DNA from: Pseudarthrobacter siccitolerans
GTDB lineage: Bacteria > Actinomycetota > Actinomycetes > Actinomycetales > Micrococcaceae
Direction of reading: 5' to 3'
DNA length: 64,000 nucleotides
NCBI RefSeq assembly: GCF_030823375.1
Contig: NZ_JAUSXB010000001.1
Location: 2,542,001 to 2,606,000, forward strand
Numbering within the stretch: position 1 is the stretch's first letter; each line of letters opens with the position of its first letter. Made by a program: the position numbers and the translations under genes. Under the pieces are notes generated by a model, which was not told the origin of the DNA, ran no database searches, and saw only the letters and a program-made list of their open reading frames with translations. Positions 43,943 through 52,292 of the stretch are shown here, piece after piece.

Positions 43943-45129
43943 CTTGCGCCCGGCCAGCCGGTGTAGGCCTCGGCGAGATAGGCCATGCCGTGCCGGGAGG
44001 AGACCACCGAGTGCATCTCGCCGAGCTGGCGGGCGCGGGAGAAATCGTCCGCGCCGGCCGGAGTGTGCAGCATAGTGGTCATCCAGTAGGAGAACTGCTG
44101 CGCCTTCCATACCCGCTCCAGCGCGCGGTCACTGTAGGTTTCCAGCAGCCGGTCCGAGCCGGAGTTGTAGTGGCTGTCCAGCCCTTCGAAGAGGACCTTG
44201 ACGTCATGGATGGCCAGGTTCAGGCCCTTGGCACCGGTGGGCGGCACGGTGTGCGCTGCGTCGCCGGCCAGGAAGAGGCTGCCGTACCGCATGGGGGTGT
44301 GGACGAAGCTGCGGAACGGCAGCACCATCTTTTCGATGACGGGCCCTTCCTTGAGCTCAAAGCCGTTGCCGTTGACCCTGCTGCGGAACTCGGCCCAGAT
44401 CCGGTCATCGTCCCACTCCGCCACGTTCTCCTTGGGATCGCACTGGAAGTACATCCGCTGGACGGTCTCGGTGCGCTGGCTGATCAGGGCGAACCCATTG
44501 TCCGAATTGGCGTAGATCAGTTCATCGGAACTGCGGGGGGCCTCGGCCAGGATCCCGAACCAGGCAAAGGGGTACTCGTGGAAATACCACTTGCGGTGCG
44601 CCTCGGGGATCTGGAACCGGCAGTGGCTGCGGGAGCCGTCTGCCCCCACCACGAAGTCCGCCTGGATTTCGAAGTCAGCACCGTCGGCGTCGGTGAACCA
44701 GACCTTGGGCCGGCCTTCAAGATTGTGCACCGAGGTGTCGGTGACGCTGTAGCGGACATCACCGCCGTCGTCCTTCCTGCGTGCGGCGAGGTCCAGGAAC
44801 ACGTCCGTCTGCGGGTAAAGCCACACGGACTCCCCCACCAGCTCCTTGAAGTCCACGCGGTGGCTCTCCCCGTTGAAGCGCAGTTCAATGCCGTCATGCC
44901 GGTCCCCGTCGCGCAGCACCCGGTCCGAAACGCCGCTGTCCACCAGCATGTTCACGGTTCCATGCTCCAGGATGCCGGCGCGGACGGTTTCGGAGATGTC
45001 CTTGTGGCTTCGGACTTCGATGACAGTGGATTCGATGCCCGATTTTGCCAGCAGGTGGGACAGCATCAGTCCGGCGGGCCCGGCTCCCATGATGGCCACC
45101 TGAGTGGTGATGGTCTTGCGTGTTGGCAT
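43939..45129 (-). CDS. pobA: 4-Hydroxybenzoate 3-monooxygenase
   Basis: Flavoprotein that hydroxylates 4-hydroxybenzoate to protocatechuate, feeding the pca operon at 53-60 kb. The 396 residues match PobA. GAGPAG (15-20) binds ADP, RAGILEHGT is the family's active-site Arg region, VVGADGSRS is the DG motif, and LFLAGDAAHTVPPTGAKGLNLA the second FAD motif. The ATG at 45129 gives the normal N terminus. A 15-bp operator shared with iclR and the FUSC gene lies 99 bases upstream. Confidence 0.95.
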   Translation of the reverse strand: MPTRKTITTQVAIMGAGPAGLMLSHLLAKSGIESTVIEVRSHKDISETVRAGILEHGTVNMLVDSGVSDRVLRDGDRHDGIELRFNGESHRVDFKELVGESVWLYPQTDVFLDLAARRKDDGGDVRYSVTDTSVHNLEGRPKVWFTDADGADFEIQADFVVGADGSRSHCRFQIPEAHRKWYFHEYPFAWFGILAEAPRSSDELIYANSDNGFALISQRTETVQRMYFQCDPKENVAEWDDDRIWAEFRSRVNGNGFELKEGPVIEKMVLPFRSFVHTPMRYGSLFLAGDAAHTVPPTGAKGLNLAIHDVKVLFEGLDSHYNSGSDRLLETYSDRALERVWKAQQFSYWMTTMLHTPAGADDFSRARQLGEMHSVVSSRHGMAYLAEAYTGWPGAS

Positions 45130-45227
45130 TGGACGTCTCGCTTCGTTGCGGGGCTCCGCAGGGGCGGTGCCGGGTGGTGGGTCTGGCAATCAGTGTGCGC
45201 CACCGGCGGTGATTGCCGACACGGCAA

Positions 45228-45242
45228 TTCCGTTGAATGGGA
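45228..45242. promoter_or_regulatory. IclR-type operator upstream of pobA
   Basis: TTCC-GTTGAAT-GGGA, 99 bases before the pobA start. It shares 14 of 15 bases with the site in front of the iclR gene and the TTCC-N7-GGRA pattern with the site at 47237-47257. Confidence 0.7.
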
Positions 45243-45251
45243 CTTGGCCGT

Positions 45252-45995
45252 TCAGGAATCGGAGAGACGGCGGGCGATGCCCCGGGCGGCAGTCTGCAGC
45301 GCGGGGACGAGTGCCTGCAGGCGCATCTCGCGCAACGGAACTACCACGCCGAGCGACGCCACGGCGCGTTGCTTCCTGTTGAGGACCGGGACGGCGATCC
45401 CCCAGGTGTCCGGATCCACCACGCCCTTCAGCTGGGCGAAGCCCTGGTGGGCCGTTTCGGCCAGCAGGGTGCGGACCTCGTCCCTGGTAATTTTCCGGTC
45501 GGGGTCGGCAAACTGGTCCAGGTACTCACCCTGGAGCGCCTTGTCCTGGTGCGCCATCAAGGCCAGCCCGGCCGACGAGATGTGGATGGGCATCCGCCCG
45601 GCCACCTGGGCGCGGTTGGCCACCGAGCCCCGCCGGGACAGCCGCTCTACAAAGAGCGCCTCCCAGCCATCAAGCACCGCCAAATTAACGTTCTGGTTCA
45701 GGACGTGCTGGATGTCCTCCATAAACGGCATCGCGGCCTGCCGCAGCGCCAGTGCAGGGGACGTGCGGTTGACGAGCTCCCACAGGCGGAGCCCCGGCCG
45801 CACGGTACCCCCGGGACCGGTGTCCAGCAGTCCATGCCCGGCGAGCTGGCGGACCAGCCGGTGGGTGGTGGTCAGCGGCAATCCGGAGCGGGCTGCAAGC
45901 TCGGAAAGCTGCAGGGCGCCGACGTCCTGGGGAAATGCAGCGATCAGCCGGACAATCCTGTCCACCACCGAATCGCCCGAAGCGGAGTTGGCCAT
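45252..45995 (-). CDS. IclR family regulator, probable PobR-type control of pobA
   Basis: 247 residues: N-terminal winged HTH (LQLSELAARSGLPLTTTHRLVRQL) and C-terminal IclR effector domain (PIHISSAGLALMAHQ, later GIAVPVLNRKQRAVASLGVVVP). It lies directly upstream of pobA in the same direction and downstream of the FUSC gene. A near-identical 15-bp dyad occurs 13 bases before its own start and 99 bases before pobA, strong evidence for direct control and autoregulation. The effector is likely 4-hydroxybenzoate (inference). Confidence 0.92.
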   Translation of the reverse strand: MANSASGDSVVDRIVRLIAAFPQDVGALQLSELAARSGLPLTTTHRLVRQLAGHGLLDTGPGGTVRPGLRLWELVNRTSPALALRQAAMPFMEDIQHVLNQNVNLAVLDGWEALFVERLSRRGSVANRAQVAGRMPIHISSAGLALMAHQDKALQGEYLDQFADPDRKITRDEVRTLLAETAHQGFAQLKGVVDPDTWGIAVPVLNRKQRAVASLGVVVPLREMRLQALVPALQTAARGIARRLSDS

Positions 45996-46007
45996 TACCC
46001 ACCCCGT

Positions 46008-46022
46008 TTCCGTTCAATGGGA
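46008..46022. promoter_or_regulatory. IclR-type operator upstream of the iclR gene
   Basis: TTCC-GTTCAAT-GGGA, ending 13 bases before the IclR start codon, placed to block its own expression. It lies in the 37-base gap after the FUSC gene. Confidence 0.7.
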
Positions 46023-46032
46023 CGTGTCCAGC

Positions 46033-47136
46033 TTACCCTTGCCGCGCCTGTGAAGAGTGGGAAACTTTGCCGGACCCCGCCGTCGTGCGTTCCCGCAGCC
46101 GGCGCCACGCCCCTGGTGCCAGCACCACCGCAATGCCGACGGCGGCCCCGATGACCGTTTCGATAATCCGGTCCCGGAGCAGGATTCCAGGCGGGGACGG
46201 CACCACCAGAAGAGTGGAAATCAGGGCAAGGGGCGTCACGAAGAGCTGGGCGAGCAGGTACTGGCGGATGATGAACATTTCGGCACCGAACTGGCACAGG
46301 GCCATGACCAGTACGGTCTGCCAGGGCTCGAGGCCCAGCAGCACAATGCCGGCCAGGATCGCCAGCCCAAGAAGGGTTCCGATGATCCTCTGGATGCCGC
46401 GGCGGACCCGGTGCCTGGTGGTGTGCCCCACGAGCGGGACAACCGCGGCAACCATGGCCCAGTAATTGTGCCCGAAGCCCAGCAGCTCTCCGGCCCAGGT
46501 GGCCAGGGACCCGGCCAGTCCGGCGGCGACCAGGTAGCCCAGGGCCTCCAGCCAGGCGGCGCGTTTCTCATTGGGCGTGCGGCGGACGCGCCGTGGCCGG
46601 ACCCAGGGGCTGCGGTGGCTGGGGAGGATCCTGGCGGAGAAGCCGATCAGCAGGCAGAACGCGCTGGTGAGGACGGCAACCAGCATGGCCTGCCACAGCG
46701 GCGGCTGGTTGGGAATCGATGCGATGGCCGCGAATGCGAAGATGTGGAACAGCGAGCCCGCCGGACGGATCCGCCACCAGGAAATGAACAATGAGCAGGC
46801 ACCCGCCACAAGGGTGGTCGCGGGAACCAGGAGCCAGGCTGTACCCGCGCTGTCGAGGCTAAGGGCCGCAGCGGTCCTGGCCGCCACCGTGGCCAACAGG
46901 ATGACGGCCAGCATCAGCAGTCCCGCCCGCAACTGGAGGGCGAAGCGGGTGCCGTGCGGTTCGCCGCGGCCGTAAATGCCGGTGAAGGCCCCGAAGGACG
47001 CGAAGATGGCGAGGTCCAGCCGGCCCAGCAGCACCAGCGTGAGGAGCGGAACGAAGACGCCCACGGCGCACCGCAGCGCGGGGTGGTGGTCCTTGTTGCC
47101 GGGACCAATACTGAACATCTCGGCGAGCAGCTTCAA
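46033..47136 (-). CDS. FUSC-family membrane protein, AaeB-like aromatic acid exporter
   Basis: About 367 residues with paired blocks of transmembrane helices and the FUSC middle region (GFGHNYWAMVAAVVPLVGHTTRHRVRRGIQRIIGT in adjoining parts). E. coli AaeB of this family exports 4-hydroxybenzoate, which fits the neighbours pobA and iclR. The frame can start at TTG 47136, with GGAAGG upstream, or ATG 47118. A perfect CCGTTCC-N7-GGAACGG dyad of the iclR type is about 100 bases upstream. The export role is inference from family and context. Confidence 0.85.
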   Translation of the reverse strand: MKLLAEMFSIGPGNKDHHPALRCAVGVFVPLLTLVLLGRLDLAIFASFGAFTGIYGRGEPHGTRFALQLRAGLLMLAVILLATVAARTAAALSLDSAGTAWLLVPATTLVAGACSLFISWWRIRPAGSLFHIFAFAAIASIPNQPPLWQAMLVAVLTSAFCLLIGFSARILPSHRSPWVRPRRVRRTPNEKRAAWLEALGYLVAAGLAGSLATWAGELLGFGHNYWAMVAAVVPLVGHTTRHRVRRGIQRIIGTLLGLAILAGIVLLGLEPWQTVLVMALCQFGAEMFIIRQYLLAQLFVTPLALISTLLVVPSPPGILLRDRIIETVIGAAVGIAVVLAPGAWRRLRERTTAGSGKVSHSSQARQG

Positions 47137-47236
47137 GGGGCAGCGCCTTCCTGCGGAAAGGGGGTGGACTTCTGGCGGGCGGCCGCGCTGACGTTCCTGC
47201 TAAATCCTACGGCGCCACCCTCCACAACCGGCCACG

Positions 47237-47257
47237 CCGTTCCCATGAATGGAACGG
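47237..47257. promoter_or_regulatory. IclR-type operator between the FUSC and ACT-protein genes
   Basis: Perfect dyad CCGTTCC-CATGAAT-GGAACGG. Its core TTCC-N7-GGAA matches the sites upstream of pobA and iclR. It is 101 bases from the FUSC start and 43 bases from the divergent gene at 47300, so it could serve both. Confidence 0.75.
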
Positions 47258-47299
47258 CAGGGCAACACCGCTGAAACAGCGCCATCCGATGCTTGAGGC

Positions 47300-48127
47300 A
47301 TGAACCCTCCCGTACGGAACACGCCCGCGGCCGAATTGAGCTGCGAAGTTTGCGGCATGATGCCCGAACCTCCCAAAGCGCGGCTGACCCTGGCCAATGT
47401 GGCCGTGATGCTGCCCATCGAACTCCTGGTACACGCCCTGGTGGTGGAGACCCACCTGCCTTACGTGGCCAAGGTGCTGGTTCTCACCCTCACAGCGACG
47501 GTCCTGGTGATCTGGGTGGCCGAACCTTCAGCAGCCCGGATCCTGCGGGGCTGGCTCCACGCGCCCGCGCTGCGCCACCGGCGGAAGCTGGGCGCGGCCC
47601 CTGCGCTCTGGCGGGCCCGCACCGTCCTGCGCGACGAGCCGGGTTCCCTGCAGCGGCTCACCGGTTCACTTGCCAGGACAGGAACCAACATCCTGAGCAT
47701 CCATGTGCACCCGGTGGCGGGCGGAGTCCTGGACGAATTCGTCCTCTCGGCTCCAGGGAACCTCGGCGAACGCCAACTCCTGGACGCCCTGCAGGACGGC
47801 GGCGGCACCCGCCCGCACGTCTGGCCCACTACCGCCCTGGCCATGGCCGACGGCCAGACCAAAGCCCTAAGCCTTGCTGCCCGGATCGCGGACGCGCCGG
47901 ATGAGCTTCCACTGGCTGTGGCGGAGCTGCTGCAGGCAAGGATCCTCACCCCCGCCGAAGCCGTGCTGGAGAAGCACGACGCCGGGACCCGGCTGAAGAT
48001 TCCCACCGCGTGGCACGGGCCCATCACCTTCGTCCGGCCCGGCGAGCCGTTCACGCCGGCGGAATCGGCGCGGGCCCACCGGCTCGCAGAACTCGCCGAG
48101 ATCCTGGCGCATCAGCGGGCAGGCTAG
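47300..48127 (+). CDS. Membrane-anchored ACT-domain protein
   Basis: 275 residues. N-terminal CEVCGMM cysteines, then two hydrophobic segments (LTLANVAVMLPIELLVHALVV and VAKVLVLTLTATVLVIWV). A soluble part carries an ACT ligand-binding fold (VLRDEPGSLQRLTGSLARTGTNILSIHVH in two strands and a helix). ACT domains usually bind amino acids, and here the ligand and role are unknown. Divergent from the FUSC gene with an iclR-type site between, so a link to aromatic acid handling is possible. GATGCT lies 6 bases before the ATG. Confidence 0.75.
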   Translation: MNPPVRNTPAAELSCEVCGMMPEPPKARLTLANVAVMLPIELLVHALVVETHLPYVAKVLVLTLTATVLVIWVAEPSAARILRGWLHAPALRHRRKLGAAPALWRARTVLRDEPGSLQRLTGSLARTGTNILSIHVHPVAGGVLDEFVLSAPGNLGERQLLDALQDGGGTRPHVWPTTALAMADGQTKALSLAARIADAPDELPLAVAELLQARILTPAEAVLEKHDAGTRLKIPTAWHGPITFVRPGEPFTPAESARAHRLAELAEILAHQRAG

Positions 48128-48142
48128 GCCAGGTAGCAGCAC

Positions 48143-49063
48143 TTACATCCGCAGGGTCAGGGCGCCCGGGTCCATGGTCATCAGGACATGCTTGCCCTGG
48201 CCCTCGTGGTCGCCGTCGAGCTGGTAATCATCCTTGTGCTCCAGGGTGATCTCCACGGTCTTGCCCTGGAAGTACTCCACTGCCGTGTCCTTGCCGCGGC
48301 CCTTGCCGATCATCCCGACGATCACGGAGAGCCAGCCCAGCTTTCCGTGGTGGGGTGCCAGCACGGCCACGTCCAGTAAACCGTCATCCATTTTGGCCTC
48401 AGGGAAAATCTCCAGCCCGCCCTGTACCTTGCCGCAGTTGCCCACCATGACGCTTCGTACACCGCGGTGAACAGCGACCTTGCCGTCGATCACGATGGTG
48501 GCCTTCACTGGCTTGCCCGGCAGGTTCCGGATCCCGGCGTCCACGTAGGCCAGCCAACCTACCTTGTGCTTAAGCTTCTCGTCCGTATCGGCCATGATGG
48601 TGGCGTCGTACCCCACTCCGGCCATCACCAGGAAGAGCTGCTCCTGGTCCGGGTCACTGCGGCGCGCGCGGACGACGTCGATTTTCCGCTCGGTGCCGGT
48701 GAGCGCACCGGCCATGGCGCCGTCGTAGTCCGTGACGTCCATGCCGAGGTTGCGGGCCAGGAGGTTTCCGGTGCCGAGCGGAAGCAGGCCCATGGGGGTT
48801 TCGCCGCCGGAGAGAACCTCGGCCACGCACCGGACGGTTCCGTCACCGCCCGCCGCGATGACGATGTCAGCCCCCTGGGCAAGGGCGTCCTTTGCCTGGC
48901 CGACGCCCGGATCCTCTTTGGTGGTTTCGAACCAGAGCGGCTCGCCCCAGCCGTTTTCGACGCAGTGCTTGGCAACGAGTCCGCGCACGTCGATGTCCAC
49001 CGGCTTGGCAGGATTGATGATGATGGCTGCGCGTTGGGGGGCAGTGGAGCTGTTGGCAGTCAT
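48143..49063 (-). CDS. Diacylglycerol/lipid kinase family protein
   Basis: 306 residues of the DagK/LCB5 fold. The ATP-binding motif is AAGGDGTVRCVAEVL, followed by LPLGTGNLLARNLGM, and a C-terminal beta domain contains FPEAKMDDGLLDVAVL. It phosphorylates a membrane lipid, diacylglycerol or a relative. GAGGAC lies 6-7 bases before the ATG at 49063; longer upstream frames overlap pntB and are not coding. Its stop is 15 bases from the convergent ACT-protein stop. Confidence 0.92.
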   Translation of the reverse strand: MTANSSTAPQRAAIIINPAKPVDIDVRGLVAKHCVENGWGEPLWFETTKEDPGVGQAKDALAQGADIVIAAGGDGTVRCVAEVLSGGETPMGLLPLGTGNLLARNLGMDVTDYDGAMAGALTGTERKIDVVRARRSDPDQEQLFLVMAGVGYDATIMADTDEKLKHKVGWLAYVDAGIRNLPGKPVKATIVIDGKVAVHRGVRSVMVGNCGKVQGGLEIFPEAKMDDGLLDVAVLAPHHGKLGWLSVIVGMIGKGRGKDTAVEYFQGKTVEITLEHKDDYQLDGDHEGQGKHVLMTMDPGALTLRM

Positions 49064-49146
49064 GGTGTCCTCTGGTGGAAATGGGAAGTGTACTTCTAAA
49101 AAGAAGAGTAGCCTGCGCGTCGAGCCGATCGAAGCAGCCCGGCAGG

Positions 49147-50520
49147 CTAGAGCGTCTTGACCGCTCCAAGCACCTGGGCCAGGGAGTCCTTGGCGTCGCC
49201 GAACAGCAGGGACGTCTGGGGTTCGTAGAGCAGTTCGTTCTCGATTCCGGCGAAGCCCGGCCGCATGGACCGTTTCAGGAACACCACCTGCCGTGCGTCC
49301 GCCACCTCCAGGATGGGCATGCCGTAGATGGGCGACCCGGAGGACGTCTTGGCCGCCGGGTTCACCACATCGTTGGCACCCACCACCAGCGCCACGTCCG
49401 CCGTCTTGAACTCCGGATTGATCTCGCCCATCTCCTTGAGCGATTCGTACGGCACGTTGGCCTCGGCCAGGAGCACATTCATGTGCCCGGGCATACGGCC
49501 GGCCACTGGATGGATGGCGAAATCGACGTCGATCCCGCGGGCCTCGAGGGCCAGCGCCAGTTCCGCCGCCGTGTGCTGGCCCTGTGCCACAGCCAGGCCG
49601 TAGCCGGGAACAATGATCACGCGCTGCGCATAGCCCAGGAGCACGGCCACGTCCTCGGCGGTGGAGGATCTGACGGGACGCTCGCTCACGGCGGTGGATC
49701 CCGCCGTCGAGCCTCCCCGGAAGGCGCCGAACAGGATGCCCGCAACGCTGCGGCCCATGGCGGCGGCCATGGCACGGGTGAGGATGGTGCCTGACGCGCC
49801 CACCAGGGTGCCCGCCACCACCAGCAGCACATTGCCGAGCACCAGGCCCGAGGCGGCCACCGCCAGGCCGGTGAAGGCGTTCAACAGCGAGATCACGATC
49901 GGGACGTCGGCGCCGCCCACGGGAAGCACCAGGAGGATCCCCGCAACGAGGCCCAGCACCAGCAGCAGCACCGCCAGCGCGGACGAACCCGTGAGGATAA
50001 CGGCGATGCCGGCCGCCACCGCCGCGAGCAGCACTGCCGACATAACGGCCGGCAGGCCCGGGAACACCACCGGCCGTGTGGTCATCAATTCCTGCAGCTT
50101 GGCAAAAGTGACGCCGGAGCCGGCAAAGGAAACGGCACCCACCAGGAGCGTGAAGACGATGGCCAGGCGTACCCCCGACTCTTCCGCGTGGCTCAGTTCC
50201 AGGAGCGCCACAAGTGCCGCAGCGCCGCCGCCCACCCCGTTGAACAACGCCACCAGCTGCGGCATCTGGGTCATTTTGACCCGGCGTGCCACTGGAGCTG
50301 CCACCACCGATCCAAGGGCTATCGCTGCCAGGATCCAGGGGACGTTCTCCAGCCGGGAGGACAGGAACACGGCGACGACGGCGATCAGGGCTCCCAGCGC
50401 GCCGATGAGGTTCCCGCGCCGGGCAGTGCGCGGCGAGTTGAGGCCGCGCAGCGCCAGGATGAAGCAGACGGCAGCGGCCAGGTAGAGCAGCGAGGTCCAG
50501 ACGGGGTCGAGGAGGCTCAT
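49147..50520 (-). CDS. pntB: NAD(P) transhydrogenase subunit beta
   Basis: Membrane and NADP-binding subunit of the proton-translocating transhydrogenase. The 457 residues have about eight N-terminal transmembrane helices followed by the NADP domain with VIIVPGYGLAVAQGQH, HPVAGRMPGHMNVLLAEA and VGANDVVNPAA. The enzyme uses the proton gradient to make NADPH from NADH, useful for the NADPH-requiring hydroxylases nearby. The ATG overlaps the pntAB stop by 4 bases. Confidence 0.96.
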   Translation of the reverse strand: MSLLDPVWTSLLYLAAAVCFILALRGLNSPRTARRGNLIGALGALIAVVAVFLSSRLENVPWILAAIALGSVVAAPVARRVKMTQMPQLVALFNGVGGGAAALVALLELSHAEESGVRLAIVFTLLVGAVSFAGSGVTFAKLQELMTTRPVVFPGLPAVMSAVLLAAVAAGIAVILTGSSALAVLLLVLGLVAGILLVLPVGGADVPIVISLLNAFTGLAVAASGLVLGNVLLVVAGTLVGASGTILTRAMAAAMGRSVAGILFGAFRGGSTAGSTAVSERPVRSSTAEDVAVLLGYAQRVIIVPGYGLAVAQGQHTAAELALALEARGIDVDFAIHPVAGRMPGHMNVLLAEANVPYESLKEMGEINPEFKTADVALVVGANDVVNPAAKTSSGSPIYGMPILEVADARQVVFLKRSMRPGFAGIENELLYEPQTSLLFGDAKDSLAQVLGAVKTL

Positions 50521-50822
50521 TTGGCGGGCCCCTTCTTCGCAATCTCTTTCCGGGCGTGGAACATATGCAGCATCCGGTCGGTTACCACAAAGCCGCCCAC
50601 GAGGTTGGCGGTGGCGAGGACGACGGCGACGAGGGCCACCGCCAGCACCCACGGGTCCGCTGCTTGGCCGGCCACGATGATGGCACCCACCAGGATGATC
50701 CCGTGGATGGCGTTCGCGCCGGACATCAGCGGCGTGTGCAGGGTACTGGAGACCTTGGAAACCACTTCGAAGCCAACAAACACGGCCAGGACCGTGATGG
50801 TCAGCAGGCTTATTCCGTCCAT
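50517..50822 (-). CDS. pntAB: NAD(P) transhydrogenase subunit alpha, membrane part
   Basis: 101 residues with three transmembrane helices (ITVLAVFVGFEVVSKV, GIILVGAIIVAG, VLAVALVAVVLATANLVGGFVV) and the motif TLHTPLMSGANAIHGI. In E. coli this is the C-terminal part of PntA; here it is a separate protein, as in Rhodospirillum. Start overlaps the pntAA stop by one base (TGATG). Confidence 0.94.
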   Translation of the reverse strand: MDGISLLTITVLAVFVGFEVVSKVSSTLHTPLMSGANAIHGIILVGAIIVAGQAADPWVLAVALVAVVLATANLVGGFVVTDRMLHMFHARKEIAKKGPAK

Positions 50823-51991
50823 CAGAGCGCCCCTTCCCGCCGGCTGCCGGCTCTCGCGGTGAGCAGTTCGGCGGTGGGCTGGTGCCGCACCGCGCCGTCG
50901 TGCGTGAGGCAGGCTCCGGCGAGCACATCGTCGCCGAAGTCCGGCGCCACGGTGCCGTCCTTGATGACCAGGGCCAGCAGGTTGGCCACGTTTTTGGCGT
51001 AGAGGCGGGACGCGTCCGAGGCCATCGCGGAGGGTGCGTCCTTCAGGCCCACCAAGGTGACGTAGCCGGAGCCGTCGGCTGTGGGCACCGGGATGTCCTG
51101 GCCGGGCACCACGCCCTCCACGTTGCCGCCGGACTCCGCGGCGAGGTCGACGACGACCGAGCCCGGCCGCATGCCCTGCACCATCTCGGTGGTGACCAGG
51201 AGCGGTGCGCGCCTGCCGGGGACGGCCGCCGTCGTGATGAGCACGTCCGCCTGTGCCACGTGGGGGGCGAGCAGCTGCCGTTGCCGGGTGCCGGCGTCGG
51301 AACTGAGCTGGCGGGCGTAGCCCCCGGCCGCCTCCGCGGTTTCAACGTCCAGGCGGATGAAGGTGCCGCCCATGGAGGCCACTTCGTCGGCGGAAGCGGG
51401 GCGGATGTCGTTCGCGAAGACCCGGGCCCCCAGGCGTTTCGCGGTGCCGATGGCCTGCAGCCCGGCCACGCCGGCGCCGAGCACCAGGACCCGTGCGGGC
51501 GGAACAGTCCCGGCCGCAGTCATGTACAGGGGGAAGAACCGGGGCAGCCGGATGGCCGCCTCGAGCACGCAGCGGTAGCCCGCGACGAGAGCCTGCGAAC
51601 TGAGCGCGTCCATGGACTGGGCGCGGGAGATGCGGGGCACCAGCTCAAGGGCGAACGCGGTGATGCCGGCATCGGCGAGTGCCTCAACAGTGGGGAGTTC
51701 GGACGACGGCGACGCGAGCCCCGCTGTGACCGCTCCCCGCTTCAGGGACTTCACCGTCTGCGGGTCAAGGGGCCGGACATGGGCCAAAACGTCCAGCTGT
51801 GCCAGGTCCAGCTCCGGGACAATCTTCGCTCCGGCCTGGACGTAGGCCGCGTCCGGATGCCCGGCGGCTGCTCCCGCATCCGCCTCGATGAGCAGGTCCA
51901 CGCCGAGCGCCACCAGTTGCTTGACCGTATCGGGGGTGGCGGCCACCCGCCGTTCACCCTCCCGGCGTTCCCGCGGTATGCCCAGTTTCAC
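50822..51991 (-). CDS. pntAA: NAD(P) transhydrogenase subunit alpha, NAD-binding part
   Basis: Peripheral cytoplasmic subunit that binds NAD(H), 389 residues, related to alanine dehydrogenase. Landmarks are GIPRERREGERRVAATP, the glycine loop [20 protein letters not shown], and the mobile-loop region SGGNVEGVVPGQ. The GTG at 51991, preceded by GGGAG, gives the normal MKLGIPRE start; 33 more upstream codons in frame are not family-like. First gene of the three-gene pnt operon. Confidence 0.95.
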   Translation of the reverse strand: MKLGIPRERREGERRVAATPDTVKQLVALGVDLLIEADAGAAAGHPDAAYVQAGAKIVPELDLAQLDVLAHVRPLDPQTVKSLKRGAVTAGLASPSSELPTVEALADAGITAFALELVPRISRAQSMDALSSQALVAGYRCVLEAAIRLPRFFPLYMTAAGTVPPARVLVLGAGVAGLQAIGTAKRLGARVFANDIRPASADEVASMGGTFIRLDVETAEAAGGYARQLSSDAGTRQRQLLAPHVAQADVLITTAAVPGRRAPLLVTTEMVQGMRPGSVVVDLAAESGGNVEGVVPGQDIPVPTADGSGYVTLVGLKDAPSAMASDASRLYAKNVANLLALVIKDGTVAPDFGDDVLAGACLTHDGAVRHQPTAELLTARAGSRREGAL

Positions 51992-52197
51992 CCGCCGACT
52001 CCCCTCGCTGAACGGATGCGGCAGCGCCGCCCTGCCGGGCCGGACCTGGTTCCGTTGGATCAGGGGGTTCGCAAAGCGGCGCTGCTGCACGTAGTTGGCT
52101 TGAGTCTATGGCCCGGAATGCTGTGGCGGGAGTAGGGCGGTGCGCTTGGGTGGCAAAGAGTTACCTTTGCCGTACCGGTCTGCGCAATGAAACCCTG

Positions 52198-52234
52198 GCT
52201 CGCTGTGCAGGGGCAGTCCCTGCGCAGCGAGAGC
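52198..52234 (-). terminator. Hairpin between pcaR and the pnt operon
   Basis: GCTCGCTGTGCAGGG (52198-52212) pairs with CCCTGCGCAGCGAGAGC (52218-52234) with few mismatches around a 5-base loop. It lies about 60 bases past the pcaR stop, fitting the end of the pca transcript; no T-run. The rest of the 301-base gap 51992-52292 holds nothing else I can support. Confidence 0.6.
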
Positions 52235-52292
52235 CGTGCTCATGGCGCGGTCCGGCACGGCCGGGGTGAATCCCGCTGCGCTGAAGCCGGGC

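Noticed and set aside
43990..46053. Open frame of 687 codons antisense to pobA and iclR
   Set aside because: It crosses two well supported genes and an intergenic region with operator sites; its composition is that of a shadow frame.
48143..50542. 799-codon frame covering the lipid kinase and part of pntB
   Set aside because: The upstream portion overlaps pntB in another frame and is Arg/Gly-rich; the kinase starts at 49063 with a good ribosome site.
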